DNA from: Rhizobium sp. R635
GTDB taxonomy: Bacteria > Pseudomonadota > Alphaproteobacteria > Rhizobiales > Rhizobiaceae
Assembly: GCF_002211285.1 (NCBI RefSeq)
Contig: NZ_LOKX01000021.1
Coordinates: 1 to 62,083 of the forward strand
Direction: 5' to 3'
DNA length: 62,083 nucleotides
Under the pieces are notes generated by a model that was not told the origin of the DNA, did no database searches, and saw nothing but the letters and a program-made list of their open reading frames with translations. Below are positions 14,893 through 23,774 of this stretch, one piece after another (within the stretch, counting starts at the first letter, position 1; each line of letters opens with the position of its first letter). The translations under genes and the position numbers were made by a program.

Positions 14893-15804
14893 TCAGGCGG
14901 CCTTGCCGAGTTTCGAAGGACGCGTGACGGCGGCCTTCGTGACCATGGCGGTGACTTCGGCGCGCCGCGCGCCGGAAAGCGGCAGGCGCGGCATGCGCAC
15001 GCGCTCTGAGCCGCGGCCCATGATCTGTTCGGCCAGCTTGATCGACTGCACGAGGTCATGTTCGGCATCGAGATGCAGAAGCGGCATGAACCAGCGGTAG
15101 ATCCTGCGCGCCTCTTCCCAGTCGCCGCGTTCGGCGGCCGCGACGAGCTGCACGGATTCCTCCGGAAAGGCGCTGGTGAGGCCGGAGACCCAGCCTTTGG
15201 CGCCGAGCATCAGGCCTTCGAGCGCGACGTCGTCGAGGCCCGCGAAGATATCGAAACGATCGCCGAATTCATTGATGAGATCGGTGAAGCGGCGCGGATC
15301 AGGCGCGCTTTCCTTGACCGCCTTGATGTTCGGCACGTCGGCGAGCACCTTCAGCACGTCGGCGCCGATGTTGACGCGATAGGCGGGCGGGTTGTTGTAG
15401 AGCATGATCGGCAGCGAGGTCGCTTCGGCGACGGTGCGGAAATGCGCGATCAGCTCTTCCGGCTTCGGCACATAGACCATGGCCGGCAGCAGCATCAGGC
15501 CGTCGGCGCCGAGCTTTTCGGCGTCGCGGGCATAGGCGACGGCGCGGCGCGTGTCGAATTCGGAGACGCCCGTCACGACGGGAACGCGGCCGTTGACGAC
15601 CTCGACGGCGGCTTTGAGGATCGTGCGCTTCTCATCGGGATCGAGCGAGTTGTTCTCGCCGCAGGTGCCCATGACGATCAGCCCGTTGACGCCGTCGTTG
15701 ACGAGCGCGTCCTGGACGCGCTGGGTCGCGGAAAGATCCACGGACAGATCTTCGTTGAATTGCGTCGTTACGGCGGGAAATACGCCCTTCCATCCTGTTG
15801 TCAT
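14893..15804 (-). CDS. Dihydrodipicolinate synthase/N-acetylneuraminate lyase family aldolase
   Basis: A 303-residue class-I aldolase-fold protein. GTCGENNSL lies near residues 46-54, YNNPPAYRVN near 136-145 (the catalytic Tyr region) and the Schiff-base Lys in IKAVKESAPD near 160-169. ATG 15804 has GGAGGTT upstream, which excludes the longer frame to 15927. It is divergent from a GntR regulator. Paralogues of DapA beside GntR genes on rhizobial plasmids usually act in catabolism of sugar acids, hydroxyproline or similar 2-oxo acids rather than lysine synthesis. The substrate cannot be told from sequence. Confidence 0.82.
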   Translation of the reverse strand: MTTGWKGVFPAVTTQFNEDLSVDLSATQRVQDALVNDGVNGLIVMGTCGENNSLDPDEKRTILKAAVEVVNGRVPVVTGVSEFDTRRAVAYARDAEKLGADGLMLLPAMVYVPKPEELIAHFRTVAEATSLPIMLYNNPPAYRVNIGADVLKVLADVPNIKAVKESAPDPRRFTDLINEFGDRFDIFAGLDDVALEGLMLGAKGWVSGLTSAFPEESVQLVAAAERGDWEEARRIYRWFMPLLHLDAEHDLVQSIKLAEQIMGRGSERVRMPRLPLSGARRAEVTAMVTKAAVTRPSKLGKAA

Positions 15805-15832
15805 CGATCGAACCTCCGTTAAAGTCGGTTCC

Positions 15833-15854
15833 TTATATACAAACTGTCGACAAG
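15833..15854. promoter_or_regulatory. Divergent promoter/operator between the DapA-like and GntR genes
   Basis: The 138-base gap contains the palindrome TGTCGACA (15845-15852) next to TATATAC (about 15835-15841), which read on the minus strand gives TATATA as a -10-like hexamer for the DapA-like gene. An operator here would let the GntR protein control the lyase and itself. Assignment rests on position and dyad only. Confidence 0.45.
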
Positions 15855-15942
15855 ACTCAATCACCTTGATTTCGCAAATTCGTTGGGCGTTGCGGAAGTC
15901 GGCCAAAACACAATACAAGGCTCTCATGAAGGGGAGAGACGG

Positions 15943-16647
15943 ATGCAGAACGACGCGGAAAATGTGCGGGTGCGCGGTTCCGGCACGCAGAGCGTCTATG
16001 TCACGCTGCGCCGGGAAATCCTGTCGATGGCGCTGGAACCTGGCAGTCCGCTGGATGAGGTGCGGCTGTCGGAGCGTTTCGGCATGTCGAGGACGCCCAT
16101 TCGCGAGGCGCTCTTACGGCTTGCCGCCGATGGGCTGGTCACGACCCTGCCGAACCGGAACACGATCGTCGCGCCGATCGATTTCGCGGGCCTGCCCACC
16201 TATTTCGAAGCGCTGACCCTGATGTACCGGGTCACGACGCGCGGGGCCGCCGAGAGGCGAAATGACGAAATCATGAAGACCATCCGCCTGCACCAGAAGG
16301 ATTTCGCCGATGCGGTCGCCGCCCGCGATGCCTATGCGATGATCGAGGCGAACCGCGAATTTCACGTGGCGATCGCCGAGCTTGCCGGCAATCCCTATTA
16401 CACGGCCTTCTTCGCCAGGCTGCTCGACGAAGGCCGGCGCATCCTTCGCTTGTATTATTCGACCTTCGACGACCGCCTGCCGCGCCAATATGTCGACGAA
16501 CACGAGGAAATCATCGCCGCGATCGAAGCGGGCGATGCCGATCGTGCCGACCGGTTGGCAATCGCCCACGCCGGGCAGATCGTCCGCCAGATTCAGGACT
16601 ATATCGCCCGCGACCTCGACCGGCCGGTGGCGATCAGCCTATCTTGA
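15943..16647 (+). CDS. GntR-family transcriptional regulator, FCD type
   Basis: A 234-residue regulator with a winged helix-turn-helix (about residues 16-82; LSERFGMSRTPIREALLRLAADGLV) and a C-terminal helical FCD ligand domain (about 90-225) whose metal-binding histidines are visible in REFHVAIAELAGN and in the late AIAHAGQIV segment. ATG 15943 follows GGGGAGAGACGG. It is divergently transcribed from the DapA-like aldolase and probably controls it in response to the aldolase substrate or product. Confidence 0.85.
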   Translation: MQNDAENVRVRGSGTQSVYVTLRREILSMALEPGSPLDEVRLSERFGMSRTPIREALLRLAADGLVTTLPNRNTIVAPIDFAGLPTYFEALTLMYRVTTRGAAERRNDEIMKTIRLHQKDFADAVAARDAYAMIEANREFHVAIAELAGNPYYTAFFARLLDEGRRILRLYYSTFDDRLPRQYVDEHEEIIAAIEAGDADRADRLAIAHAGQIVRQIQDYIARDLDRPVAISLS

Positions 16648-16875
16648 TGTGGCCGAACGCAGGAAAACAGGAAAACCGCATGTCGTGGCAACACCGGCAA
16701 GAGCAAGGGAGTGGCGCCGTGCAAAACCTATTGAGCTGTTCGATCTGTCCGGCAACCATGCCCTGATCACCAGGGCATGTGATCGATCACCCCGTTCCTC
16801 CAATTGAAATGTCGTCAGATAGAGCACCGTGCTCTATGCGAACATTGTCTGCGCGACCTGAGTGAATTCTAAGGT
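16648..16875. other. Non-coding stretch with three dyads
   Basis: No convincing gene was found. CATGCCCTG (16757-16765) and CAGGGCATG (16771-16779) form a 9-bp hairpin about 110 bases after the GntR stop. GTGATCGATCAC (16779-16790) is a 12-bp palindrome. ATAGAGCAC (16819-16827) and GTGCTCTAT (16829-16837) form a perfect 19-bp dyad with a 1-base centre. The first could be a terminator and the others protein-binding sites. Confidence 0.5.
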
Positions 16876-17070
16876 TTAAAAGGCCGGCAACTGAGATGCA
16901 ATGATTTCTAATGAAAATCTGAGTAACGCTAATAATTCCAGCGTATAGAAAAGTACAATAATAATAAAATGACAAATTTGAACTGAGAATTTGCCGCGAT
17001 GTCTCGGAGTGTATAGTTTTCCGCTCCGCGAAACGGCGATAGGGAATATTTCGATGTGCCTTGGACACAC
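16876..17070 (-). CDS. Possible small membrane protein under CpxR-like control
   Basis: A 64-codon frame starting GTG 17070 with GGAG five bases upstream. The peptide has a basic N-terminus and a strongly hydrophobic stretch (CHFIIIVLFYTLELLALL, about residues 33-50) that could span the membrane. An overlapping frame from GTG 17068 gives an unconvincing 93-residue product with the same ribosome site. The region is AT-rich compared with its neighbours. Support comes mainly from position: a CpxR-like site and -10 hexamer (17101-17152) point into it with geometry matching three proven-looking promoters. It could instead be a non-coding RNA. No homologue is recognised. Confidence 0.25.
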   Translation of the reverse strand: MCPRHIEIFPIAVSRSGKLYTPRHRGKFSVQICHFIIIVLFYTLELLALLRFSLEIIASQLPAF

Positions 17071-17100
17071 GACACTCCGGATTGAATGAGGTCGAACTCT

Positions 17101-17152
17101 AATAGCTGTTCGGATGTTAAGCGCGGTTAAGGAAGTGTAAAGTTTGGTAAAG
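17101..17152 (-). promoter_or_regulatory. CpxR-like promoter a, firing leftward into an unannotated region
   Basis: Half-sites GTTAAG 17116, GTTAAG 17126, GTAAAG 17137 and GTAAAG 17147 are spaced 10, 11 and 10 bases. On the minus strand they are followed, after exactly 9 bases, by GCTATT (17106-17101) as a -10-like hexamer. The same layout is found at 21690-21741, 23775-23826 and 25378-25429. Confidence 0.65.
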
Positions 17153-17341
17153 GTTCTTTCCGCGGCGCAGGCGAGGTGCGCTGCCGGCAGGACGCGCAGG
17201 CGGCGCGAGGCCGCCTGCGGGGGATATACGTCCCGCGGTCTCCTTCCGGGGGAGGGAATTTGACCGAAGAGGTTGCCATGAAAGTCGCCATGAAAGGCCC
17301 GTATCGGGCGCGGTGCATCTGGCCGATCGTTCGCGATAAGG

Positions 17342-20300
17342 TTATCTCTGACCGTGTCCTCGCTTCGATTGCTCGGGTTTGAAGGCGATCGCCGCGTGAT
17401 CGTTGGACGCTTGCGGTTTATCCTCAGTGATTTCCTGGGCCAGCCCGATCCGGCGCAGCAACCGTTTGAGCGCTTCGTCCAGGTCGTCGACGAAGGTGAA
17501 GATGACGGGGATGACGATGAGGCTCAGCAGCGTCGACATCATCACGCCGCCGATCACGACGATCGCCATCGGCTGACGGAAGCTCGAATCGCCGCCGGTC
17601 AGGCTGAGGGCGACCGGAAGCATGCCGCATGCCATGGCGATGGTGGTCATGACGATCGGCCGAGCGCGCTTGTGGCAGGCATCCACGAGAGCATCGAAGC
17701 GGGGCATGCCCTGGCGGCGCGACATGATCGCGTATTCGATGAGCAGGATCGAGTTCTTCGTCACCACGCCCATCAGCATGAGCAGCCCGATGACGGCGGC
17801 CATCGAGAAACTGGTTCCGGTCAAGACCAGCGGCACGAGCGCGCCGCCGAGCGAGAGCGGCAGGGCCATCAGCAGGGTGAGCGGCTGCAGGAAGTCGTGG
17901 AACAGCAGGACGAGGACCGCGTAGATGCAGAACACGCCGATCGCCATGGCCAGCGCGAAGCTCTGGAACAGCTCCGAACTGCGCTGAAGTTCGCCTTGTT
18001 CGACGAGTGTCACGCCCGATGGCAGATGCTGGAGCGCCGGCAGCGCCTGTGCCTCGCGGTTGACGTCGCCGAGGATGCGGCCATTGAGTTCGACCGACAC
18101 GGTGACATTGCGCATCCGGTCGATGCGGTCGATTTCGGACGGGCTGCCGCCGATCCGGATATCGGCGATCGATCCGAGATCGACATTGCCGTTCGTGCCC
18201 GCCACCCGCATGTTCTTGATATCGTCCAGACTGGTGCGGGACTCCGGGCTGAAGCGGACGACGATCGGAACCTGACGCTGCGGCAGGTTGAGCTTCGGCA
18301 GGCTGGCGGAATATTCGCCGTTCGTTGCTACGCGCGCGGCCTCGGCGATAGCGCTCGACGTCACCCCGAGCGCTGCGGCGCGCGCAAAATCGGGCGTGAT
18401 CTGGATCTCGGGCGCCTGCCTTGCCGCGGTCGATGTGACCGCTCCGATGCCTTTCAGCGTGCGGAGCTGTTCTTCGAGCGCGGTGCTTGCGCTATCGAGG
18501 GCGTTGGCATCGTCACTGGCAAGGGTGATTTCGAGCTTCGTGCCGTTGGCGCCGCCGCCGACGGCGACGCGCACGCCTGATAGAACCGACAGAGCCTGCC
18601 GGATATCGTTTTCGATTTCCGACTGCTTGCGGTCACGCTCGCCGATCGGCGTCAGCACGGCGACGATCGTGGCGGAATTGACGCTGCTCGTGGTGCTGGC
18701 GTCCGGGCCGCCGCCGCCCGAAGATGTGGAGCCGACCGAGGAGAAGACACGGGTGACGTCCGTGAGCTTGCCGACGATGTCGGCGGCTTTCCTGGTCGCC
18801 GCATCGGTCTGCTCTATGGTGGCGCCCGGCTGCATGGTCAGCGTGATCTGGGTCCGCGCGTCGTCGGAGGCGGGCAGGAAGCCGGATTTCAGCAGGGGAA
18901 TGGTGGAAAGGGAAAGCGCCACGATGACGGCGGTCACGGCCACCGTGGTCTTGCGGCGGGTCATGGCGGCCTTCACGATGGCCAGATAGGCGCGCATGAT
19001 GCGGCCGTCCTTTTCCTCGCTCGGATGGGCCTTCATGAAATAGGCGGCCATCATCGGCGTCAGCAGGCGCGCGACGACGAGCGAGGCGAGGACGGCAACG
19101 GCGGCGGTAACCCCGAACTGGCGGAACAGAAGCCCCGGAATACCGCTCATGAAGGCCGTCGGCAGGAAGACCGCGACCAACGTGAAGGTGGTTGCGATGA
19201 CGGCAAGCCCGATCTCGTTGGCCGCTTCGAGGGCGGCATCGATCGGCCGCTTGCCCATCTGCAGGTGGCGGGCGATGTTCTCGATCTCGACGATGGCGTC
19301 GTCGACCAGGATGCCGACCACCAGCGACAGCGCCAGCAGCGTGATGATATTAAGGCTGAAGCCGCAGAGGTACATGACCAGGAAGGTCGGAATCACGGAC
19401 AGGGGCAGCGCCACGGCCGATAGGATCGTTGCGCGCCAGTCGCGAAGGAAGAGCCAGACGACGATGATCGCCAGGATCGCCCCTTCGAACAGCATGTGCA
19501 TCGAACCGTCATAATTGTCGATGATCGGGCCGATCGTGCTGTAGGCTTCGTCGATCTGGACATTGGAATGTTTGACGGCGAACTGCTTGATCGCCTTGTC
19601 GACATCGCCGGCGACACCGCTGTCGGAAAAGCCGTTCGAGCGCTTGATCTCGACCGCGATCACCGGCTTTCCGTCGAGATAGGCCATCGAGGACCGCTCG
19701 GCGAAACTGTCCGTCACCGATGCGACTTCGTCGAGGCGAACCTGCTGGCCGTTGGCCAGGGGAATTCTCAGTCCTTTCAGGGCCTCGACCGACGGCAGAG
19801 CGCCGAGCGTGCGCAGGGTTTGACGGGTGTAGCCGATTTCGCCGAGGCCGCCCGACGTATCCGCCTGCACGGCCTTCAGCTGCGACGATACGGTCGCCGC
19901 GGTGACGCCGAGCGACGCCATCGTCGCGGGGTCGAGATCGACGTGAACCTCGCGGTCGATCCCGCCGATGCGGTTGACTTGTCCGACGCCGGGCACCGAG
20001 AGCAGCGCCTTGGTCAGATCATTGTCGACAAACCAGGAAAGCTCGGTTTCGTTGAGAGCAGTCGAGCGGACGGCATAGGTGACCAGCGCGGAGCTTTGGA
20101 CCGTGACCTTGGTGACGCTTGGCGTTTCCATCTGTGCGGGAAGATCGCCTTTGACGCTGTCGACGGCGTTGCGGACTTCGTTGAGCGCCGCTTCGCTGTT
20201 TTTCTCCAGCTTGAAGGAAACCTTGATCGAGACGGTGCCGTCGGTGATGGTCGTGGTGATGTGGTCGAGATAGCTGAGAGAGGCGAGACTATCCTCGATA

Positions 20301-20497
20301 GTGCGGGCGACCTCGGTTTCGAGCTGTGTCGGCGCCGCGCCGTCGAGCGTCGCCGTGACGCTGATCGTCGGAAGGTCCATATCGGGGAAGTTCTGGACTG
20401 CCAGGGTCTTGAAGGCCAAGAGCCCACCGACCGTCAGCATCACGAACAGCAAGATTGCCGGGACGGGGTTGCGGATCGAGAATGCGGAAAAATTCAT
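17342..20497 (-). CDS. RND-family efflux pump inner-membrane transporter
   Basis: A 1051-residue AcrB-like transporter of usual length. The N-terminal transmembrane helix (residues 11-30), two large periplasmic loops and helices carrying the proton-relay motif VVGILVDDAIVEIENI near residues 400-415 are visible. Other hallmarks are the DFLQPLTLLMALPLSLGGAL and KNSILLIEYA segments in the second half. Start ATG 20497 overlaps the membrane-fusion protein stop. With the adaptor, the NodT-type outer-membrane factor (23862) and the two-component system it forms a complete tripartite pump controlled by site 21705-21741. The substrate is unknown: drugs, plant phenolics or envelope-damaging compounds are possible. 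Confidence 0.93.
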   Translation of the reverse strand: MNFSAFSIRNPVPAILLFVMLTVGGLLAFKTLAVQNFPDMDLPTISVTATLDGAAPTQLETEVARTIEDSLASLSYLDHITTTITDGTVSIKVSFKLEKNSEAALNEVRNAVDSVKGDLPAQMETPSVTKVTVQSSALVTYAVRSTALNETELSWFVDNDLTKALLSVPGVGQVNRIGGIDREVHVDLDPATMASLGVTAATVSSQLKAVQADTSGGLGEIGYTRQTLRTLGALPSVEALKGLRIPLANGQQVRLDEVASVTDSFAERSSMAYLDGKPVIAVEIKRSNGFSDSGVAGDVDKAIKQFAVKHSNVQIDEAYSTIGPIIDNYDGSMHMLFEGAILAIIVVWLFLRDWRATILSAVALPLSVIPTFLVMYLCGFSLNIITLLALSLVVGILVDDAIVEIENIARHLQMGKRPIDAALEAANEIGLAVIATTFTLVAVFLPTAFMSGIPGLLFRQFGVTAAVAVLASLVVARLLTPMMAAYFMKAHPSEEKDGRIMRAYLAIVKAAMTRRKTTVAVTAVIVALSLSTIPLLKSGFLPASDDARTQITLTMQPGATIEQTDAATRKAADIVGKLTDVTRVFSSVGSTSSGGGGPDASTTSSVNSATIVAVLTPIGERDRKQSEIENDIRQALSVLSGVRVAVGGGANGTKLEITLASDDANALDSASTALEEQLRTLKGIGAVTSTAARQAPEIQITPDFARAAALGVTSSAIAEAARVATNGEYSASLPKLNLPQRQVPIVVRFSPESRTSLDDIKNMRVAGTNGNVDLGSIADIRIGGSPSEIDRIDRMRNVTVSVELNGRILGDVNREAQALPALQHLPSGVTLVEQGELQRSSELFQSFALAMAIGVFCIYAVLVLLFHDFLQPLTLLMALPLSLGGALVPLVLTGTSFSMAAVIGLLMLMGVVTKNSILLIEYAIMSRRQGMPRFDALVDACHKRARPIVMTTIAMACGMLPVALSLTGGDSSFRQPMAIVVIGGVMMSTLLSLIVIPVIFTFVDDLDEALKRLLRRIGLAQEITEDKPQASNDHAAIAFKPEQSKRGHGQR

Positions 20498-21570
20498 CAG
20501 TTTTTCTCCGCGATCTTCACGAGGTCATTGTCCGAGAGGAATGCGCCGCCCGAGGTCACCACCTTTGATGTCCGATCTATGCCGGAGACGATTTCCACCT
20601 CGCCATCGTTGCGGCGGCCGGTTTCCACCCGGACCCTTTGCACCCGTTGATCCTCGCTCGCGGTGAAGACGTAACTGATCCCGTCCCGGAACACGATTGC
20701 GGTCTCGGGCACGGTCAGCGCCGGGGAGGTCTGCAACTCGATGTTGCCTGTGACGTAAAGTCCCGTGCGCGGACGGGTGTCGTCCGGCAGCGTGACGTAG
20801 ACGATCGCTCGGCTGGTGTCGGTGCTGACCGATGGCCCGACAAGTCTCACCTTGCCCTCGATGGCGTGGCCTTCAGGGCCGTTGACCTGGACGCTCAGGC
20901 CTTGCGAAATACGCGGGAGATAACGTGCCGAAACCTCGGCCTGCCATTCGATCCGCTGCTGGCGAACCATGCGGAACAGTTCCGTGCCGGCGGAGACGAC
21001 GGCGCCGAGATCGGCGGAACGCGACGTGATGAGACCGTCGTCGACGGCGGTAATGGTCGTCTGCGCAAGCTTGATCTTTTCGCTGTCGAGCGCGGCCTCT
21101 TCGGATGTAAGACTTGCCGTCGCCGTCTGCTCGTCGGCGAGATACTCGACGATCTTCTCGTCGGAGAGCGCCCCTGAAGGCTGGAGCTGTCGCGCCCGGT
21201 CAGCATTGGCTTTGGCCTTCGAGAGGCTTGCCTTGGCGGTCGCGACGGCGGCCTCCTGCTTGCGAAGATCGGCGAGCACGCTCTCCTGGGAAAGCCGCAC
21301 GAGTGTCTGGCCCTTGGTGACGACGGAACCGACATCGACCAGAACATCGGTTATGCGCAGCCCGCTCGTCTCGGAGGCGATGACCGCTTCCTGCCACGGT
21401 TTCAGCCACCCGCTCGCGGGAACGGTCTCGGACCACTCCCGCTGAGCCGGCGCCGTCAAAGAGACGGTGAGGGCGGTCGCCGCGGCCGGTTCCGCCATGG
21501 CGTTGCGGAGGGGAGCAAACAGCGCCATCGTAACGAAGGCGGAGGCGAATAGTCTGGAAGTTTTTCTCAA
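20497..21570 (-). CDS. RND efflux membrane-fusion (periplasmic adaptor) protein
   Basis: About 357 residues from TTG 21570, which has AAGGA eight bases upstream and gives a proper signal peptide (RKTSRLFASAFVTMALFAPL, cleavage after AMA). ATG 21681 and ATG 21645 in the same frame would add an N-terminus lacking a signal at the right place, and 21681 would lie at the predicted transcription start. The mature protein has the split lipoyl domain, a coiled-coil hairpin rich in Lys/Ala/Glu (about residues 80-150) and beta-barrel parts. It links the RND pump to the outer-membrane factor. The RND gene overlaps its end. Confidence 0.88.
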   Translation of the reverse strand: MRKTSRLFASAFVTMALFAPLRNAMAEPAAATALTVSLTAPAQREWSETVPASGWLKPWQEAVIASETSGLRITDVLVDVGSVVTKGQTLVRLSQESVLADLRKQEAAVATAKASLSKAKANADRARQLQPSGALSDEKIVEYLADEQTATASLTSEEAALDSEKIKLAQTTITAVDDGLITSRSADLGAVVSAGTELFRMVRQQRIEWQAEVSARYLPRISQGLSVQVNGPEGHAIEGKVRLVGPSVSTDTSRAIVYVTLPDDTRPRTGLYVTGNIELQTSPALTVPETAIVFRDGISYVFTASEDQRVQRVRVETGRRNDGEVEIVSGIDRTSKVVTSGGAFLSDNDLVKIAEKN

Positions 21571-21689
21571 CGATGCATTCCTTGTGGTCAAGGCATCGGC
21601 GCCTTTTCCCGGTCGGCGCCAATTCGACGAAGGATTGCCGCTCATGCACGGCAACCGGGTTTCGGCGCGCGTCGATGTCATGGCAGGTA

Positions 21690-21741
21690 TGTAACGGGGC
21701 GAACGTTAAGTGCGGTCAAGTTAGTGTTAAGTTGGGTAAAA
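21690..21741 (-). promoter_or_regulatory. CpxR-like promoter b for the RND efflux operon
   Basis: Half-sites GTTAAG 21705, GTCAAG 21715, GTTAAG 21726 and GTAAAA 21736 keep the 10-11-10 spacing. On the minus strand GTTACA (21695-21690) follows after 9 bases. It lies in the gap between the efflux operon and the divergent response-regulator gene, so it may also affect the regulator's own promoter. Confidence 0.75.
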
Positions 21742-21802
21742 CTTGGCCGCGTGATGGTGTTTGTGCTGTATGGCTTGCCGGGACTAATGACGGACAACGC
21801 GA

Positions 21803-22489
21803 ATGAACAAGGTTCTCCTCATCGACGACGATGCCGAGCTGACGACGCTTCTGCAGGAATATCTGGTCGAGGAAGGATATGACGTCGTAACGGATACGGA
21901 CGGCCGCGCCGCGATTGCCGCGGCTGCCGGCAATACGGTCGACATCATCGTGCTCGACATCATGATGCCCCGCATGAACGGCATCGAAGTGCTGCAGAGG
22001 ATCAGGAAGCTCAGCCAGGTTCCGGTCCTGATGCTGACGGCAAGAGGCGATGACGTGGACAGGATATCCGGTCTCAATCTCGGCGCCGACGACTATGTGC
22101 CGAAGCCCTGTTCGCCGGGCGAGCTTGCCGCGAGGCTGCGCGCCATCCTGCGGCGCGTGGGCCAGCCGGCAACAGGCATGTCCACAGACACGGTAAAGGC
22201 AGGGCAGCTCGTGATCCATTCCGGCAGCAGAAGTGCTGAATGGCGCGGTGAGACTTTGGAGCTGACCGGCACCGAGTTCAGCCTGCTCGAAGTTCTCGCC
22301 CGCAGCGCCGGCCAGCTGGTGTCGAAACAGGATATTTCGAAGCGGGCCTTCGGCAAGCCGCTCACCCCGTTCGATCGCCGGATCGACGTCCATATCAGCA
22401 GCGTTCGCCAGAAGCTCGGGCTGCGGGAGGACGGTCAATCCTGGATCCAGTCCGTTCGCGGCCAGGGCTATCAACTTCTCGTGGACTGA
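21803..22489 (+). CDS. OmpR/CpxR-family response regulator
   Basis: A 228-residue regulator. The receiver domain (about 1-118) has the acidic pocket DDD at 8-10, phospho-acceptor Asp52 in VLDIMMP, a Thr79 region and Lys101. The C-terminal winged helix (about 130-228) has the TGTEFSLLEVLARSAGQLVSKQDI and RRIDVHISSVRQKLG segments typical of the CpxR branch. The sensor kinase starts 2 bases after its stop. GTAAA-N5-GTAAA is the known E. coli CpxR box, and four extended versions of it lie in this window, so this protein is the likely binder. Confidence 0.92.
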   Translation: MNKVLLIDDDAELTTLLQEYLVEEGYDVVTDTDGRAAIAAAAGNTVDIIVLDIMMPRMNGIEVLQRIRKLSQVPVLMLTARGDDVDRISGLNLGADDYVPKPCSPGELAARLRAILRRVGQPATGMSTDTVKAGQLVIHSGSRSAEWRGETLELTGTEFSLLEVLARSAGQLVSKQDISKRAFGKPLTPFDRRIDVHISSVRQKLGLREDGQSWIQSVRGQGYQLLVD

Positions 22490-22491
22490 TC

Positions 22492-23760
22492 ATGCCCCGG
22501 CTTTTCTGGAAGTTCTTCGCGACGATCTGGCTGACGCTTGCAACGACGCTCACGGTCATCATCGTGATCGTCAACCTGTTTCAGATCCCGCCTCCCGGCC
22601 GCGATCGGGAGTATCAGGAGCGTGCGACCATTCTGAATCTGACGGCGAACGTGCTCACAAGGGACGGGGAGGAGGCCGCCCAGCGCTTCATCCGCACAAG
22701 TGAGGTGACGGCGCCGCTTGGGCTGACGCTTTCGAAGATAGCGGGTCCAAGCGTGTGCGCAGGCGAAGGCACGGCGGAGACGAGGTCCGTCCTGAAGGAT
22801 GGCATTTGCTACCGGATCTCCGTGGCGCCGGAACCGAGCTTCCTTCTCAACATTATGGACAATCTGGCCCTGCTGGTGCCCTGGCTTTCGATTTTCGTTT
22901 CGAGCACGGTCGCAGCGGCCGCACTCGCCAGATACCTCATTCGTCCCGTCGTCCACCTTCGCGACGGCCTGAGTGCTCTTGCCCACGGCCGTTTCGACGT
23001 CCGTATCGGCGATAAGATGGCGGGGCGCAGGGACGAGGTCACAGCACTGGCGCATGATTTCGATTCCACCGCCGCACGGCTGCAGGAGCTTCAGGATGCG
23101 CAGCAGAGACTGTTCCATGACGTTTCCCATGAGCTGCGTTCGCCCTTGTCCCGCCTGCAGGCCGCCGTCGGCGTGCTCCGGCAGAGCCCGGCCAAACTCG
23201 GCGCCATGCTGGAGCGCATGGACCGGGAGGTCGAACGGCTCGATACGCTGGTGGGAGAGGTTCTGACGCTTGCGAGGCTGACGGCGGGGGCCGGCCTGCC
23301 GCTGAAGACGCAGACCCTCGACGTCATCGAACTCCTGAACGAAATCCTCGGCGATGCGGCCTTCGAAGCCCAGGCACGGGAGGTCTCGATTACGACGAGC
23401 GTCGACGGCATCTTCCGGGCTGAGGTCGAAGGCGAGCTGATCTACAGGGCGCTCGAAAACGTCGTCCGCAACGCCGTCAAATATACGGCCGATCATTCGT
23501 TCATCTCGGTGTCCTGCGAGACGGCGGCCGACCGCCTCAAGATCTGCGTCACGGATCAGGGGCCAGGCGTCAAACGGGATGAACTCGAACGGATCTTCCA
23601 GCCGTTTTCACGCGGGAAGGATGCCGTGCCGAGAGGCGGATATGGTCTCGGTCTCGCCATCACCCGGCAGGCCATCGAACGCCATGGCGGGCGCGTGCAT
23701 GCGTCATTGCCGGAGGCGGGTGGCCTGGCGATCACCCTGGAGCTGCCCAGAAAGCCCTGA
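22492..23760 (+). CDS. Sensor histidine kinase, CpxA-like
   Basis: A 422-residue membrane kinase. The first transmembrane helix is near residues 9-30, a periplasmic domain of about 95 residues follows, and the second helix is near 122-147. A HAMP linker comes next, then the dimerisation/phospho-acceptor helix with His213 in HDVSHELRSPLSRL, and a HATPase domain with N box (ENVVRNAVKYT), G1 (DQGPGV) and G2 (GYGLGLAI). The periplasmic domain with two cysteines (in SVCAGE and GICYRI, near residues 89 and 106) may sense redox or envelope stress. It is co-transcribed with the response regulator. Confidence 0.92.
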   Translation: MPRLFWKFFATIWLTLATTLTVIIVIVNLFQIPPPGRDREYQERATILNLTANVLTRDGEEAAQRFIRTSEVTAPLGLTLSKIAGPSVCAGEGTAETRSVLKDGICYRISVAPEPSFLLNIMDNLALLVPWLSIFVSSTVAAAALARYLIRPVVHLRDGLSALAHGRFDVRIGDKMAGRRDEVTALAHDFDSTAARLQELQDAQQRLFHDVSHELRSPLSRLQAAVGVLRQSPAKLGAMLERMDREVERLDTLVGEVLTLARLTAGAGLPLKTQTLDVIELLNEILGDAAFEAQAREVSITTSVDGIFRAEVEGELIYRALENVVRNAVKYTADHSFISVSCETAADRLKICVTDQGPGVKRDELERIFQPFSRGKDAVPRGGYGLGLAITRQAIERHGGRVHASLPEAGGLAITLELPRKP

Positions 23761-23774
23761 TCCTTCTGCCGGGA

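Noticed and set aside
14893..15804. True dapA of lysine biosynthesis
   Set aside because: Divergent GntR-FCD regulator and accessory location favour a catabolic paralogue.
16787..17068. 93-codon minus-strand frame overlapping the small membrane candidate
   Set aside because: It shares the ribosome site but lacks a coherent domain or clean membrane segment. Kept only as an alternative reading.
17176..17382. Plus-strand frame of 68 codons after promoter a
   Set aside because: Promoter a points the other way, the peptide has no recognisable features and it runs into the 3' end of the RND gene.
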